A stretch of 64,000 nucleotides of DNA from Gigantopelta aegis (GCF_016097555.1 NC_054701.1:8548560-8612559), one strand, 5' to 3'. Positions 42,451-54,785 are shown, counted from the stretch's first letter. Notes: generated from the letters alone by a model not told the origin. A program made the numbers and translations.

Positions 42451-42984
42451 TCGTTTTTTTTTTTTCCCACAACAGTTTTTAGATGGACTAATTCCAAATA
42501 GACATATCGTTTTTTTTAATATTCAACATCAATGAAGTGGAGAGAAAACTCTGTAACAGCCGATTGTTTAAATAAGGGACACTATAATGGTTGTGGATCT
42601 ATATATTTTTTTAGAAAAAAAATCGGTTAATATTTTGTATCTATTTTCAGATGGACTAATTCCAGACACGCACAACTCATTGGTCTAACGAGGATTAGAC
42701 TTTTAAAAATCCCGTTCAGTGGCTTACATAGCGAATTGGATTCAGCCGTTCTCTACATCAGCTACTTTGCTCACGTCAGGAATAGAAAGCATAGCACGGT
42801 GCGATCGACAGCAGATTCCATGATTTCCCTTGATATTAAGACCTGTTTGTTGTTGATTAATATACACTAATCCCGACTCGGGCAGCCACCGTCCTCATAA
42901 TTATATAGCTCTTGGAGTACTTACCGTCTTCGTGGTTTTTGTATGGTTTTTATAATCGCCTTTGACCGTTAAAACCCATTCCTG
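42451..42984. other. 5' flank of the plus-strand GT61 gene
   Basis: AGATGGACTAATTCCA occurs twice (about 42480 and 42651), each after a T-rich tract ending in AG. The second, TTTTCAG at 42644-42650, looks like a 3' splice site. A 5' UTR exon starting near 42651 and running into the coding exon is possible but unproven. Confidence 0.35.
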
Positions 42985-44433
42985 ATGAAATTTCTAGGAC
43001 TTAAAGGTAACCACCAGTTGTTTCATGCTCTGGTTGTTTTCTACTTTGTGCTGTTCGTAGGCTTGTTGTTCACCTGGAACGTGTTTATCACTGGATCCGT
43101 GAAAAACGTGTACTCTAATGAGAATGGCCATGTGTTCATTCTCCACGCTGTCTCACCACCGGTCAGGGCGGTCACCCAGAAACAACCGACGAAGTTGTCT
43201 TTCCGTAAGCCAGTGTTCACGGGATGGGAGAACTGCTCGGTGAATCACAAGGTGTCATTTATGAGCAGACCGATGACGTTAGTCGCGGAACCCGTGTGTT
43301 CTTGGCTCAAGACAAAAAGCGTCAATGGTAACTTCACTGGATACGGAGAGAACTTTGCTCATTTAACTTCCGTCATTGTGAACCCAGAGAGGGCAAGTGG
43401 CAGAAGAGGTGGGGAGAACATAACAGCTGTGTGGAACCAGAAGGAACAAGATGAATATATCGAACTGAAGCCAGGATACTTCTCTGTCTACTGTCAAGGG
43501 TCGTTAGACTATGCATTTGGTGAAAAAAATCATTTGTTGCAATGGAAAGAAGCCACTCTATGCAAACCCACACGTAATATTAGCGGAATGGTGAAAATAA
43601 AAGGGTTGACTATCGCCGTTCAAAGATACGAGTACGTGAATCTGTATCACACAATGACAGACTACTACAACGCCTTCCTGATGATGCTTATCTTTAACAA
43701 GAGCCCGGATGACACTACGATTCTGTGGGTAGACTCGCATCCGTCTGGAGGTTTGGACCAGACGTGGAAGACCCTGTTTTCAAACACAATCAGAGCTGGG
43801 CATTTGAGAGGACCAACAGTCTTTGAGGACATGGTTTGGAGCATCATGGGATACGACAGTCCTCTTAATCAACACAACAGACCGTTCACGCCATATTTAG
43901 AACAATTTAGAGAGTTTTTCTTGACGCGTCACGGAGTGTCACCTGCTAAAACGCTGGATTGCGCTCACCTCAATGTGCTGTTCATCTGGCGCAGAGACTA
44001 TATTGCGCACCCTAGAAACCCTTCCGGTCTGGTGAAGAGGAAGATTGAGAACGAGGCCGAACTGTTGGAGACCGTTCGGAAGGTCGTCCCAGGCCACAAC
44101 GTGACGGGGGTTCAGTTGGACGCGTTGCCTATGAGGCAACAGCTAGAACTGGTGGCCAACACAGATATTTTTCTAGGGATGCACGGGGCTGGATTGGCCC
44201 ACACCCTGTTCCTTCCTAAACACGGTGGACTCGTAGAATTTTACCCCACTTACTGGAGTCCGTCTAATCGACACTTCCGTGCAATGGCCATGTGGCGCGG
44301 GTTGCAGTATCAGACGTGGCAGAATCGTGACTCTAATAAAGAAATCAAATACTACACTTACATTCCACCACTGACTGTTCTCAGCATGTTCCTAGAGGTG
44401 AAAAATAATATATGTAATGATGGTATCAGGTAG
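42985..44433 (+). CDS. GT61-family glycosyltransferase
   Basis: Single-exon gene of 482 residues, stop TAG at 44431-44433. A type II signal anchor lies at about residues 9-32 (LFHALVVFYFVLFVGLLFTW), followed by a stem and lumenal catalytic region with NCS, NFT, NIT and NIS glycosylation sites. Family blocks: VQRYEYVNLYHTMTDYYNAF (about 211-230), ILWVDSHP, LFIWRRDYIAHPRN, RKIENEAELLETVRK, TDIFLGMHGAGLAHTLFLP and LVEFYP. The His-Gly-Ala-Gly loop and YHTMTD are the residues I expect in GT61 enzymes (beta-1,2-xylosyltransferase, EOGT, POMGNT2). It probably works in the Golgi on protein glycans; core xylosylation is known in snail N-glycans, but the donor cannot be read here. The paralogue is at 13507-14790. 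The start is the first Met in frame and directly precedes the anchor. Confidence 0.88.
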   Translation: MKFLGLKGNHQLFHALVVFYFVLFVGLLFTWNVFITGSVKNVYSNENGHVFILHAVSPPVRAVTQKQPTKLSFRKPVFTGWENCSVNHKVSFMSRPMTLVAEPVCSWLKTKSVNGNFTGYGENFAHLTSVIVNPERASGRRGGENITAVWNQKEQDEYIELKPGYFSVYCQGSLDYAFGEKNHLLQWKEATLCKPTRNISGMVKIKGLTIAVQRYEYVNLYHTMTDYYNAFLMMLIFNKSPDDTTILWVDSHPSGGLDQTWKTLFSNTIRAGHLRGPTVFEDMVWSIMGYDSPLNQHNRPFTPYLEQFREFFLTRHGVSPAKTLDCAHLNVLFIWRRDYIAHPRNPSGLVKRKIENEAELLETVRKVVPGHNVTGVQLDALPMRQQLELVANTDIFLGMHGAGLAHTLFLPKHGGLVEFYPTYWSPSNRHFRAMAMWRGLQYQTWQNRDSNKEIKYYTYIPPLTVLSMFLEVKNNICNDGIR

Positions 44434-44484
44434 CTTTGATTTACCATAGTCACAAAACCAGGGGCAGAACCAGAAGTTCAATTA

Positions 44485-44550
44485 ACGGGAGTTGGTGGGG
44501 TGGGGTGGGGTGGGGTGGGGATGGGGTGGGGATGGGGTGGGTCTGCATTA
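44485..44550 (+). repeat. TGGGG-repeat tract, quadruplex-prone
   Basis: GGTGGGGTGGGGTGGGGTGG and GGATGGGGTGGGGATGGGGT in the immediate 3' flank of the GT61 gene, with more than eight G-runs of four. Confidence 0.9.
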
Positions 44551-44689
44551 ACGGGAGTTGGGCTACCGGGCTTTGCGGTGGAGGGGTTCGGGACTCCATC
44601 CCTCTAACCTCTCCTGGATCCACCACTGTTACAGTAATAAATGATAGTCCATGTTTAAATTGTCATAGTCCATATGGTTGATCGGCCGG

Positions 44690-45295
44690 TCAATTGATTT
44701 TCTTACGTCTTGATTACGTTTCAATAATGTATTTGTTATTTTTGTTACATCGGCGCTTGTTATGCATTGTTAATGACTGTTATTTTCTGTCACATACTGA
44801 AAAAGATCGACATTTTGAAATACTAAAGTAAAGAGTAGACCCATTTGTGGAAAAAGAGACTTAACCTTTCTCTGCTCATATCTTTTTTAGAAGTTTGTGA
44901 ACTTTATATGAACATTTTTAGTATTTTTGCTTTACATGGATGAAAAAAATAAATACATTTATATATATCTTCTTTTTACACATCTTTAATTGCTTTGGTG
45001 ATATACATTTTCTATAGAAGACTATTATCAGAATAAATTACTAGTTCATGTCACTGACGGAGCCGGTCTAATCCCCCCCCCCCCCCCCCCCATCCCCCAT
45101 CAAACTCTTTTGCCCAACCACATTTTCGTTCTCGTTTGCGAGGGACAGCCACCACCCCCTCCCCTCCGGTTCCAATATACTTGTCCTCGCGGCTAAAGTT
45201 TATTTATGTCCCAACCAGTTCCCGGCTACTTATATATAAAAACAAAAACTCAGTAGTATGTTCGTCTCTCTTGGGAAAGCGTATATAAAAATATT
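44690..45295. other. 3' flank with no gene
   Basis: AT-rich, with a C homopolymer at 45069-45090. No recognised repeat. Confidence 0.45.
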
Positions 45296-45299
45296 TCTT

Positions 45300-45463
45300 G
45301 CTGCTTTTAGGGGTCGGTGGTACATACCACGGTCTTTGTGACACCAGTTGTGGAGCACTGCCTGAAACGAGAAATAGCCCAATAGGCCCACCGACGAGAA
45401 TCGATCCTAGATCGATCGTGCATGAGGCGAGCACTGTACCACTGAGCTACGTCCCGCCCCTCA
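45300..45463 (-). repeat. SINE family A, head half
   Basis: From GGTGGTACATACCACGGTCT through GAACGAGAAATAGCCCAAT-like sequence to ACTGAGCTACGTCCCGCCCC. The 3' half is missing. Confidence 0.75.
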
Positions 45464-45604
45464 CTCAAACAAAACCCCATCCTAGTAAATTCGGTTGCGA
45501 TCGTAAGACAGGTGTGTGTGATCATAAAGTGAAGAAAAAAAACATGTGACCGAGAGGCCGTGTTCCCCTCGCCCATCTGGCTACGCTAATCTGCCTGGGA
45601 TGCT

Positions 45605-45742
45605 TCCCGTATCCCGACCAGTGCTCCACGACTGGTATATCAAATGCGTTATATGTGCTGTCCTATGCGTTACAAAGTACATATAATATATTATTTTCGG
45701 GTACAAGAGAAATGTAGCGGAATTCCTTAGAAATTTTTTTCC
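45605..45742 (+). repeat. SINE family A' fragment, decayed
   Basis: GCTCCACGACTGGTATATCA, TATGTGCTGTCCTATGCGTT, AGAGAAATGTAGCGGAATTC. Centre only. Confidence 0.55.
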
Positions 45743-45797
45743 ATATCTATACACTCCATCCGTCCGGTTCATATAGTCCATGAGTCGGACCATCAAA

Positions 45798-48607
45798 AAT
45801 CAAAATCATTTATTTATATATGAATCATATAAACATGGCATGGTATACATTGGACAACATACATAATTAGAATATAAAATGGTAAGATCAGACACATAGT
45901 AATAATAATGATGACAATGAGTATATACGTGTAATAGTTATACGACATGTACACGTAAATGTGTGCAGTGTCACTGAGTGAGTATACGTGTTTATTCAAG
46001 TTGGTGTTGTAGTAGAGGGTCTGGTAAGTTCATTTTGCCTATGGTTGAACATTTCATAACAGAATTGTCCAACAGTTGGAGTTACTTGTTCTGGGCCGTC
46101 AAGAAGGAAAACACATTTTTCCAGTTCAGACAGAAATGTGAACTCGGAACATATTTGACCGACTTTATAGTATAGTATTTTTCTTAAATGCATATTTATT
46201 GGACACCGAGTCAAAAAATTAATGTCATCTTCTGGTTCTTTTTGGCACAGCCGGCATATACGGTCATTTCTATGGATATTCCTATAACGTCCTACCTCGA
46301 TTTCCAGTCTCTGAGCACATAAACGTAGTTTTGTGAGAGCTTGTCTAAAATTGGTATTTTTAAAAAATATATTTCAAGTAATTTGCCATTTCGTATTTGT
46401 TTTTAATATGTTTAAATATTTGCAGCTTTTCAGAGTTCTGTAGCTTGATTTTAAAGTGTTCGTAATATCTGTCATCAAGGATTTTGTTAGCGTAGCTAGA
46501 GTTTGATTTTGGGTGAATTTTAGCGTTAGTTAATAGACTTATGTCAATGTTGTTATTATCAAGCATATCTTGTAAATAGGCATGCCAGCCTATGTTGTGT
46601 TGTGTTTGTAGCTCTTTGCTACAGGATACTGCATCATATAATATAGATCTTGATTCTTCTACATTTTCTAGGTACATAAAATATTTACAAATATTTGTAT
46701 GTATGCTATTTATAAGTGGGTAGCGCCCCAGTTCACTCCTGCAGGCAATGTTAACACTGTTTCGTGGGACTTGAAGATTAATTTTACAGAATTTTATATG
46801 TAATTTTCCGAAGGGTTCAGACTCTAATATGTCAAAGAATTTGTATTGGTTGTGTTTCTTTAGTTTGCCATGCAGTTCCGTGCCCCATACTTCCGAGTTA
46901 TAGAGTAGAATAGGTTTAATTAGTGTATCAAACAGTTGATTATATATATGTGGGGGTGGATTGACACCCGAGAAAGCTTGGTGTAATCTGAAGAGTGCTT
47001 TTGATCCCTTATTACGGAGTACAGTTTTAGTTTCAGTAAAGTTTCCCGCGGAGTTTATAGTGCAACCCAGATACGTGTATGCATTTGTTTGAGAAATTGT
47101 ATTGTTATCTAGGTAGAGTTTAGTAGTTGTGGGGCTTTTCCCTTTTTGTATGATCATAAAATTTGATTTTGAATGGTTTATATTTAGGTGCCATAGCTTA
47201 CAGAAGTCATCAAGACTATTAAGACATTCCTGAAGGCCTTGTGGGGTTTCAGACAGGAGGAGGAGGTCATCTGGAGGTCATAACAAATGGGATAGTTTTT
47301 CTTTTTGTAGTGTAACAGGTGCAGATATAGTTGATTTAAAATTTAGGTCATCTATGAAAATGTTAAACATGGCAAGGCTGAGTGTATCCCCTTGTTTTAC
47401 CCCTATATTTGAGGAAAATGTATCTGTAATGTTATTTGCGAACCTAATTGCGACTTCAGTTTTGTCGTAGATTGATTTAACAATGTTGTAGAATTTCCCG
47501 CCAATCCCTAGACGTAAAATTTTAAGAAGTCCTTCTCTCCACACAGTATCAATGCTTTTTGGAAATCAATAAAACATATGTAGAGTCGTTTGTGTAATTT
47601 GGTTACATATTTGTGTATTAGGATTTTAAGAATAAATATGTTGTCGGCTGTTCTTCTACCTTTCCTAAAGCCAGACTGGTTATCTGATAATAGTTTTTTC
47701 TTTTCTAAATGATTGACTAGGCGGTTATTCAGTATCATGGAGAAAAGTTTTCCTAGACAGCTTGTTATAGTTATTCCTCGGTAATTTGTCGGGTCCATTT
47801 TGCATCCTTTTTTGTGAATTGGAGTTATATATCCTTTAGTCCAATAGTTTGGAAATATGCCAGTTTTGTACACCGCATTAAACAATTTAACAAGAGAAGA
47901 AAGTAATACTGATTTTCCGAATTTTATCATTTCATTAGATATTAAATCAAGCCCGCAAGATTTGTTATTTTTTAGGCATGTAATAGCTATTAAGACTTCT
48001 TGGGTTGTAATATGGCCATCAAGGTCAGGGAATATTGTTTGTTCATTTTCCCGTTTACGGAATTCTTCTTTGAGTAATTGTGATTTTTCATCCGTATGAG
48101 AATTGGTGTCATTGTTTAAGGATTGGAAGTGATTTGTCATACGTTTTACAAGTTCGTTAGGGAGATCGATGTCGTCTTTGTTTTTGTTAATAATGTTGTT
48201 AATAATAGACCAGTATTCTTTTGGGTTATTATTTTGTATGTCCTCCATTTTGTTATATAATTTTTCTTTCAGGTCCCTCTCTACCCGTTTGTTGGCTTTA
48301 TGTATTTTTTTCTTTGTACTCATTAATCTTGTTCGCAGGTTAGCATTAAATAGGTCTGCTTTTAGTTGCCTAGCTAGGTCCCTGAATTGTGTTTGGAGTC
48401 TAGAAGTTGTGATTTTATGTTTTTTCTTTTGGGTCCTTTTAGAATGATTAATCTTTTTTGTTGGCGACATTCTAGACGCTGCAGTTAGCACGATATCATT
48501 TAATGAGCTAACAGCTTGGTTAATGTTATGGACAGATATTTCAGTATCCATAAAGTTTTGTATTTTGCTAAGCGAGTCAGGTGATAGGTCAGGACCTGGA
48601 ATTTTTA
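45798..48607 (-). mobile_element. LINE of the I/Jockey-like group, 5'-truncated
   Basis: About 2.8 kb on the minus strand, containing only the RT-bearing ORF and a short 3' UTR that ends in AAATGATTTTGATTTTT. The 5' truncation is at about 48607, where the open frame (PGPDLSPDSLSKIQNF) simply begins. No endonuclease domain is retained. Clade assignment is by general RT style and is tentative. Confidence 0.85.
45990..48600 (-). pseudogene. LINE reverse transcriptase, frame-broken
   Basis: Piece 1 (47508-48551 plus upstream): a basic coiled linker, then NNPKEYWSIINNII, NNKSCGLDLISNEMIKFG, YWTKGYITPIHKKG, NYRGITITSCLGKLFSMILN, NQSGFRKGRRTADNIFIL and YICFIDFQKA. Piece 2 (47278-47544): LLKILRLGIGGKFYNIVKSI and SSNIGVKQGDTLSLAMFNIF. 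ADDLLLLSETPQ is readable just after, in a shifted frame near 47275. Piece 3 (46360-47157): FMIIQKGKSPTTTKLYLDNN and NAYTYLGCTINSAGNFTETK to the thumb. A Cys/His motif near 46210-46260 (CRLCQKEPEDDINFLTRC) ends the protein. At least three frame changes separate the pieces. The FxDD-equivalent (ADD) is intact. Confidence 0.85.
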
Positions 48608-48609
48608 GG

Positions 48610-49000
48610 TTTGATTACCAAATCGAGGGACCAAAAGCCACCATGATTTTCAGTTAGCCTGATGTCTGAACTGTATGAAAATATGTGATGGACATTTCAG
48701 AAGCCCAGCTAAATATGAGAATGGCGTCTAGTTTGACGAGTGTACTGTTATAGTTGATACAAATATCGAGTTTTAATCACATACACTATATGGGTTTCCA
48801 GCTACCATCAAGGAAGTGAACCCATTTCATCGTCTGAACAAGAATAATGACATATTATTTGCTAAAAGCACATTTAAAGTTGTTTTCGTTGCTGTGCTCA
48901 TTCAGTACCGGTACTTTAAACAAACACAGATGGCAATAGACTCGTTGCTTCCACTACACTAGATTAAAGTCCGACAGGCCCCCAAAAAGGAGGTTACCTG
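48610..49000. other. Spacer with no recognised feature
   Basis: No gene or repeat identified. Confidence 0.4.
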
Positions 49001-49560
49001 TCCTAGGTAAGGATGACACCTACGGCGAGTTGAGGAGCGGAGAGGAGCGCCACTCGGGTTCGGCAGCTGGTTCTTCTTGCCCAGCAAATCTTGGATGACC
49101 ACGTGTAATCAGCGACGCAGATCGTCTTGACAATCCTGTGGATGGTATGGCTATCCATCGAAGCAAACAGGATCGCTTGTCTGTAGATCATCTGGCGCCA
49201 ATGGGTCAGTCAGCCCCGATTGGTTGTTGGCCAGCCTGAGTGTATGAAACTCATAGTGGCTTCCGACGGGTATAGGTCTCCACGCTTGGTTGAGAAATCT
49301 CCCCTTCAGCGTCACCGTATCTATCGTGTCCCCCTGCAGTACTGTCGAAAGCTGCTTTTAACCTTTCGCAGAAGGAACCGCCGCTGGCGGTTGAGCCACC
49401 AGGTTTGGTTTCCCCTGTGTCGCCACCGGCGGTGTTTCCTCTTCCCACGTCCTCTTTCTGCAAGACCGGGTCGCCGTACACCAAAGTCACGGTTGCCCGT
49501 CACCCGGTGTACGCGACGTCGAGTTGAGAGAGCATGTTTCCACGTCTTGTCGCATTGCTA
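49000..49560 (-). other. GC-rich island of unknown nature
   Basis: Markedly GC-richer than its surroundings, with sharp edges near 49000 and 49560. Several overlapping open frames of 60-110 residues exist on both strands; on the minus strand one reads GDPVLQKEDVGRGNTAGGDT and continues after a stop with APDDLQTD-like sequence. This could be a decayed coding segment of a mobile element or an exon remnant. I do not recognise a family. Confidence 0.3.
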
Positions 49561-49757
49561 GTCCGAGTGGAATGCTAGATTTAGTAAACAATCTGCAAGC
49601 TGCTAATTAAATTTAAAGAATCTGAGTATCTTGCTATTGTTTCTGCATTACTGGGAAGATGATAAAACGAACGGTTTTGACGAATCATACAATGTCGATC
49701 AGATCATTAGATAAACAAAGCAAATGATCGTGGGCTTTTCTACAATTCATTAAATAT

Positions 49758-49853
49758 GTGTGCAGCGGGTTTCTTCTGATGACATCCAATAGCCGATGAT
49801 TAATTAATCAATGTGCTCTAGTGTTGCCGTGGCCCGTTAAACAAAACAAACAC
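49758..49853 (+). repeat. SINE family A' 3' end
   Basis: GCAGCGGGTTTCTTCTGATG, CATCCAATAGCCGATGATTA, GTGCTCTAGTGTTGCCGTGG. A second A' tip on the minus strand lies at 49915-49955 (GTTTGTTTTGTTTAACAACA). Confidence 0.7.
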
Positions 49854-49981
49854 ACTTTTCATTGAAGATGTTGTCATAAAAAAGTTTTCTATCCATGCTT
49901 GGAGTGAAAGATTAAAGTTTGTTTTGTTTAACAACACCACTAGAGCATATAGATTTAATATAAGACATGGCATATTCAGCT

Positions 49982-50310
49982 TTTAGAAGGAAGGAGATAT
50001 TTTATTTAACGACGCATTCAACACATTTTCTGCAGTTATATGGCGTCGGACATATGGTTAAGGACTACACAGATACTGAGAGAGGAAACCCGCTATCGCC
50101 ACTTCGTGGGTTACTCTTTTCGATTAGCAGCAAGGGATCTTTTATATGCATATCTCACAGACAGATAGCACATACCACAGCCTTTGATATACCAGTCGTG
50201 TTGCACTGGCTGGAACGAGAAATAGCCCAATGGGCTCACCGACGGGGATCGACCCTAGACCGACCGCACATCAAGCGAGCGCTTTACCACTGGGCTGCGT
50301 CCCGCCCCTC
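49982..50310 (-). repeat. SINE family A, full length
   Basis: From GATATTTTATTTAACGACGC (tail) to the head complement ACTGGGCTGCGTCCCGCCCC. Confidence 0.9.
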
Positions 50311-50519
50311 ATCTTTTGGAGATATCAATGCTAACCTGAAGCTACATGTATACTTCAGTTCAGGAGACAGCCGACGTATTTTATTCAGCTGATACTTAAG
50401 ACACTGATGGTAGACAATATCTATAGCTTTATTCATTTGCAATGGAAAGACTTCGACAGCTCGCTTTGTGCAGTCAAACATTTTGGAATCACAAAGATTT
50501 CTCAGTCGGTACTTAAAAA

Positions 50520-50615
50520 TACACATTTTGTTTAACGACACCACTAGAACACATTCATTTATTAATGATCGGCAATTGGATGTCAAACATTTGGTAATTT
50601 TGATATACAGTCTAA
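50520..50615 (-). repeat. SINE family A' 3' fragment
   Basis: TTTTGTTTAACGACACCACT, AGAACACATTCATTTATTAA, GGCAATTGGATGTCAAACAT. Confidence 0.75.
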
Positions 50616-50851
50616 AGCCAGATTTATACTTCACCGCCGACTCTTGTAGTTGACTCGCCCAATCCTCCTGTTCAAAACGAATCCTAATTTTTCAGTCTAT
50701 TCAGTATGATTTTAACACAGTTCATATTAAATTTTAGTGCGTGTTCATTCAACGCTTTTTATTTTACTAAATAAATACATAAATTTCAGTTGCGCATGAG
50801 GTCGGCATCAACGTATGAAATGACCTTTAGAGAATAAAATAGCTACTATCT

Positions 50852-51040
50852 TTCCCCATTAGTAGCAAGGGGTATTTTTATATGCACCATCCCACAGACA
50901 GGGGAGCACATACTACGATCTTTGATGTGTTGCACTGGCTGGAACGAGAAATAGCCCAATAGGCCCACCGATGGGGATCGATCCTAGAGCTACCGCGCAC
51001 AAGGCGAGTGCTTTGCGACTGGGCTACGTCCCGCACCTTA
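50852..51040 (-). repeat. SINE family A', head half
   Basis: CCCCATTAGTAGCAAGGGGT, GAACGAGAAATAGCCCAATA, head complement GACTGGGCTACGTCCCGCAC. The fragment at 50520-50615 may be the displaced 3' half of the same copy; the two are separated by about 240 bp of unrelated DNA. Confidence 0.75.
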
Positions 51041-52330
51041 ATGATAAATGCCTTGTGTTACCAGATCACCTGATACATCTTGTGTATTGTTGGTCCCCAT
51101 ATTGGCATACTATCTGCATATTTAACGGATTCATACGGGCAAAATGTGTTGATTAGAACTCTTTGCGCAATAAGTCTTGAACATGTTGGTGAATGAAATG
51201 CCGTCTTGCTCGACACAAACACGTGTTAACGGGCTGCAGCTGGCCTCAGATTACAGTTATCTTCCCATTTGGTTGTCCAAAATCCGGAAGTTTCACCGCG
51301 CAAGTAGTCTGCTGTTTGACTGTGATTATTTCATGGCAGACAGCTATGAAGTGGCAACTGTTTGACTGAAGTGACAGGGGATAGCATGTAGTTTGTAAAC
51401 ATGTGTAACTTGTTGACATTGAACACTTGTTTGTGGTAATTCCGGCCCATGCAAAAGTAGTGCTTTTTGTGTAAAATGGGTGTACTCCGGCCTGGTTTAG
51501 AGGGTGTGTCTGTTTAAACCAATATGCTGGGAGAAAGAGCTGGACAACAGGGGTTGTCCTTTTCAGGGTATGTGTCCCCCATGCAGGCAAAGGTACATAC
51601 AAAACTTCACGGGCCTGCTGATATTAATAAAAATGTTATAGCCACTAAGGCTATATAGAAACATATAGCGAAATTAATTGTGGTCTGAGGCCAGCTGTCG
51701 TCAGCCAGTCGATGGTGGTCTTTGTGTACGACTAATGTGGAAATAAAAACTTTAATATATGACGATGATATGCACTACGTTATGGATTGGCAATGTTTTT
51801 TGTTACATTTCTGGCTGACAAATACTTTTAACATATGGGTCATAATCAGATAAAATCCCAAATTGAGGGATTTTCAATTTCCATTTTGAATAGCCTGCAC
51901 TTACTGAGGCCCTGTTGTGTCATCCAGTCAATGCCAAATGAGATAATGAACATTTGGCCAAATAATGCAAAATGAGGATATCAAGCAACTATAAAACTCA
52001 TCTAGACGTCGTCGTGTGGTCACAGATTCAGATTCCGGGATGACTGTTACCACATCACTAAACTAAAATGGAGTTCTTGTGTGTTGACCACAAAACTAAA
52101 TAATAATTTAAAAATCTGTTATCACCGATTCTGTAAATTCGACAACATATAATAGAACGTTTTTCCCACTTTTTCACAAAGGTTTCAGTCCATATATCGA
52201 CTGTTCCCACAATTGCCGCGATAAACTCGTGTGCACTGTGAACTGCTAGGTGGGATGTACACTAAAACCTTTTCCACAAATTACAATGTCTTTTTAAGTT
52301 TCACAATAGACAAAAAACCCCAGCAATTTT
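51041..52330. other. Intergenic stretch with no recognised gene
   Basis: Mixed composition. 51400-51720 has a less AT-rich, possibly repeat-derived look (GTGTACTCCGGCCTGGTTTA, GTGTCCCCCATGCAGGCAAA), but no family is recognised. Confidence 0.4.
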
Positions 52331-52343
52331 TGGTCAGATTTAA

Positions 52344-53360
<1,017 letters not shown>

Positions 53361-53363
53361 TTT

Positions 53364-54456
53364 AGGGTCTAGCAGGGACTCCTCCAGTGGTTTGTGTAGA
53401 CCATCACTTGAGTTTGATAACACAAGGGGCTATAAGTTCAGAAAGAAAGAAAGAAGTGTTTTATTTAACGACGCACTCAACACATTTTATTTACGGTTAT
53501 ATGGCGTCAGACATACGGTTAAGGACCACACAGATTTTGAGAGGAAACCCGCTGTCGCCACTACATGGGCTACTCTACCGATTAGCAGCAAGGGATCTTT
53601 TATTTGCGCTTCCCACAGGCAGGATAGCACAAACCATGGCCTTTGTTGAACCAGTTATGGATCACTGGTCGATGCAAGTGGTTTACACCTACCCATTGAG
53701 CCTTGCGGAGCACTCACTCAGGGTTTGGAGTTGGTATCTGGATTAAAAATCCCATGCCTCGACTGGGATCCGAACCCAGTACCTACCAGCCTGTAGACCG
53801 ATGGCCTGCCACGACGCCACCGCTATAAGTTCAGGGTCTAGCAGGACTCCTCCAATCACTTGAGTTTGATAACATAATGGGCTATAAGTTCAGGGTCTAG
53901 CAGGACTCCTCCAATTACTTGAGTTTGATCACATAATAGGCTATAAGTTCATGGTCTAGAAGGGACTCCTCCAATCACTTGAGTTTGATCACATAAGAGG
54001 CTATAAGTTCATGGTCTAGAAGGGACTCCTCCAATCACTTGAGTTTGATAACATAATGGGCTATAAGTTCAGGGTCTAGCAGGACTCCTCCAATCACTTG
54101 AGTTTGATCATATAAGAGGCTATAAGTTCATGGTCTAGAAGGGACTCCTCCTATCACTTGAGTTTGATCACATAAGAGGCTATAAGTTCAGGGTCTAGCA
54201 GGACTCCTCCAATCACTTGAGTTTGATAACATAAGGGGCTATAGATTCAGGGTCTAGCAGGGACTTCTCCAATCACTTGAGTTTGATAACATAAGGGGCT
54301 ATAAATTCAGGGTCTAGCAGGGACTCCTCCAATCACTTGAGTTTGATAACATAAGGGGCTATAAGTTCAGGGTCTAGCAGGGACTCCTCCAATCACTTGA
54401 GTTTTATCACATAAGGAGCTATAAGTTCAGGGTCTAGCAGAGACTCCTCCAGTGGT
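53364..54456 (+). repeat. ~60-bp tandem repeat, interrupted by a SINE
   Basis: The unit reads GGTCTAGCAGGGACTCCTCC, AATCACTTGAGTTTGATAAC, ATAAGGGGCTATAAGTTCAG. One unit precedes 53442 and about ten follow 53822, up to the edge of GC-richer sequence before the assembly gap. Two sub-variants (AGGGTCTAGCAGGACTCC and ATGGTCTAGAAGGGACTCC) alternate in part, suggesting expansion in two-unit blocks. Confidence 0.92.
53442..53821 (-). repeat. SINE family C, full length, 13-bp target duplication
   Basis: GCTATAAGTTCAG occurs at 53429-53441 and 53822-53834, the minisatellite unit end duplicated on insertion. The layout is the same as at 18666-19047, ending CACGACGCCACC. Confidence 0.92.
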
Positions 54457-54562
54457 TTGTCTATGGTGTACTCGTGGGCCTGGTGTTTGTGCTGTAAGCC
54501 ACTGCGACGGGTTCTCTGGGGAATCGGCAGCTCTGAGTGATGAGCTGGAAGTGGTTCTAGAG

Positions 54563-54762
54563 NNNNNNNNNNNNNNNNNNNNNNNNNNNNNNNNNNNNNN
54601 NNNNNNNNNNNNNNNNNNNNNNNNNNNNNNNNNNNNNNNNNNNNNNNNNNNNNNNNNNNNNNNNNNNNNNNNNNNNNNNNNNNNNNNNNNNNNNNNNNNN
54701 NNNNNNNNNNNNNNNNNNNNNNNNNNNNNNNNNNNNNNNNNNNNNNNNNNNNNNNNNNNNNN
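54563..54762. other. Assembly gap of 200 N
   Basis: Exactly 200 N, so probably a placeholder of unknown true length. It lies between the 60-bp array flank and a palindromic repeat, the kind of sequence that breaks assemblies. Confidence 1.
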
Positions 54763-54785
54763 CAGTGATAAAACGGTCGTGTGGG

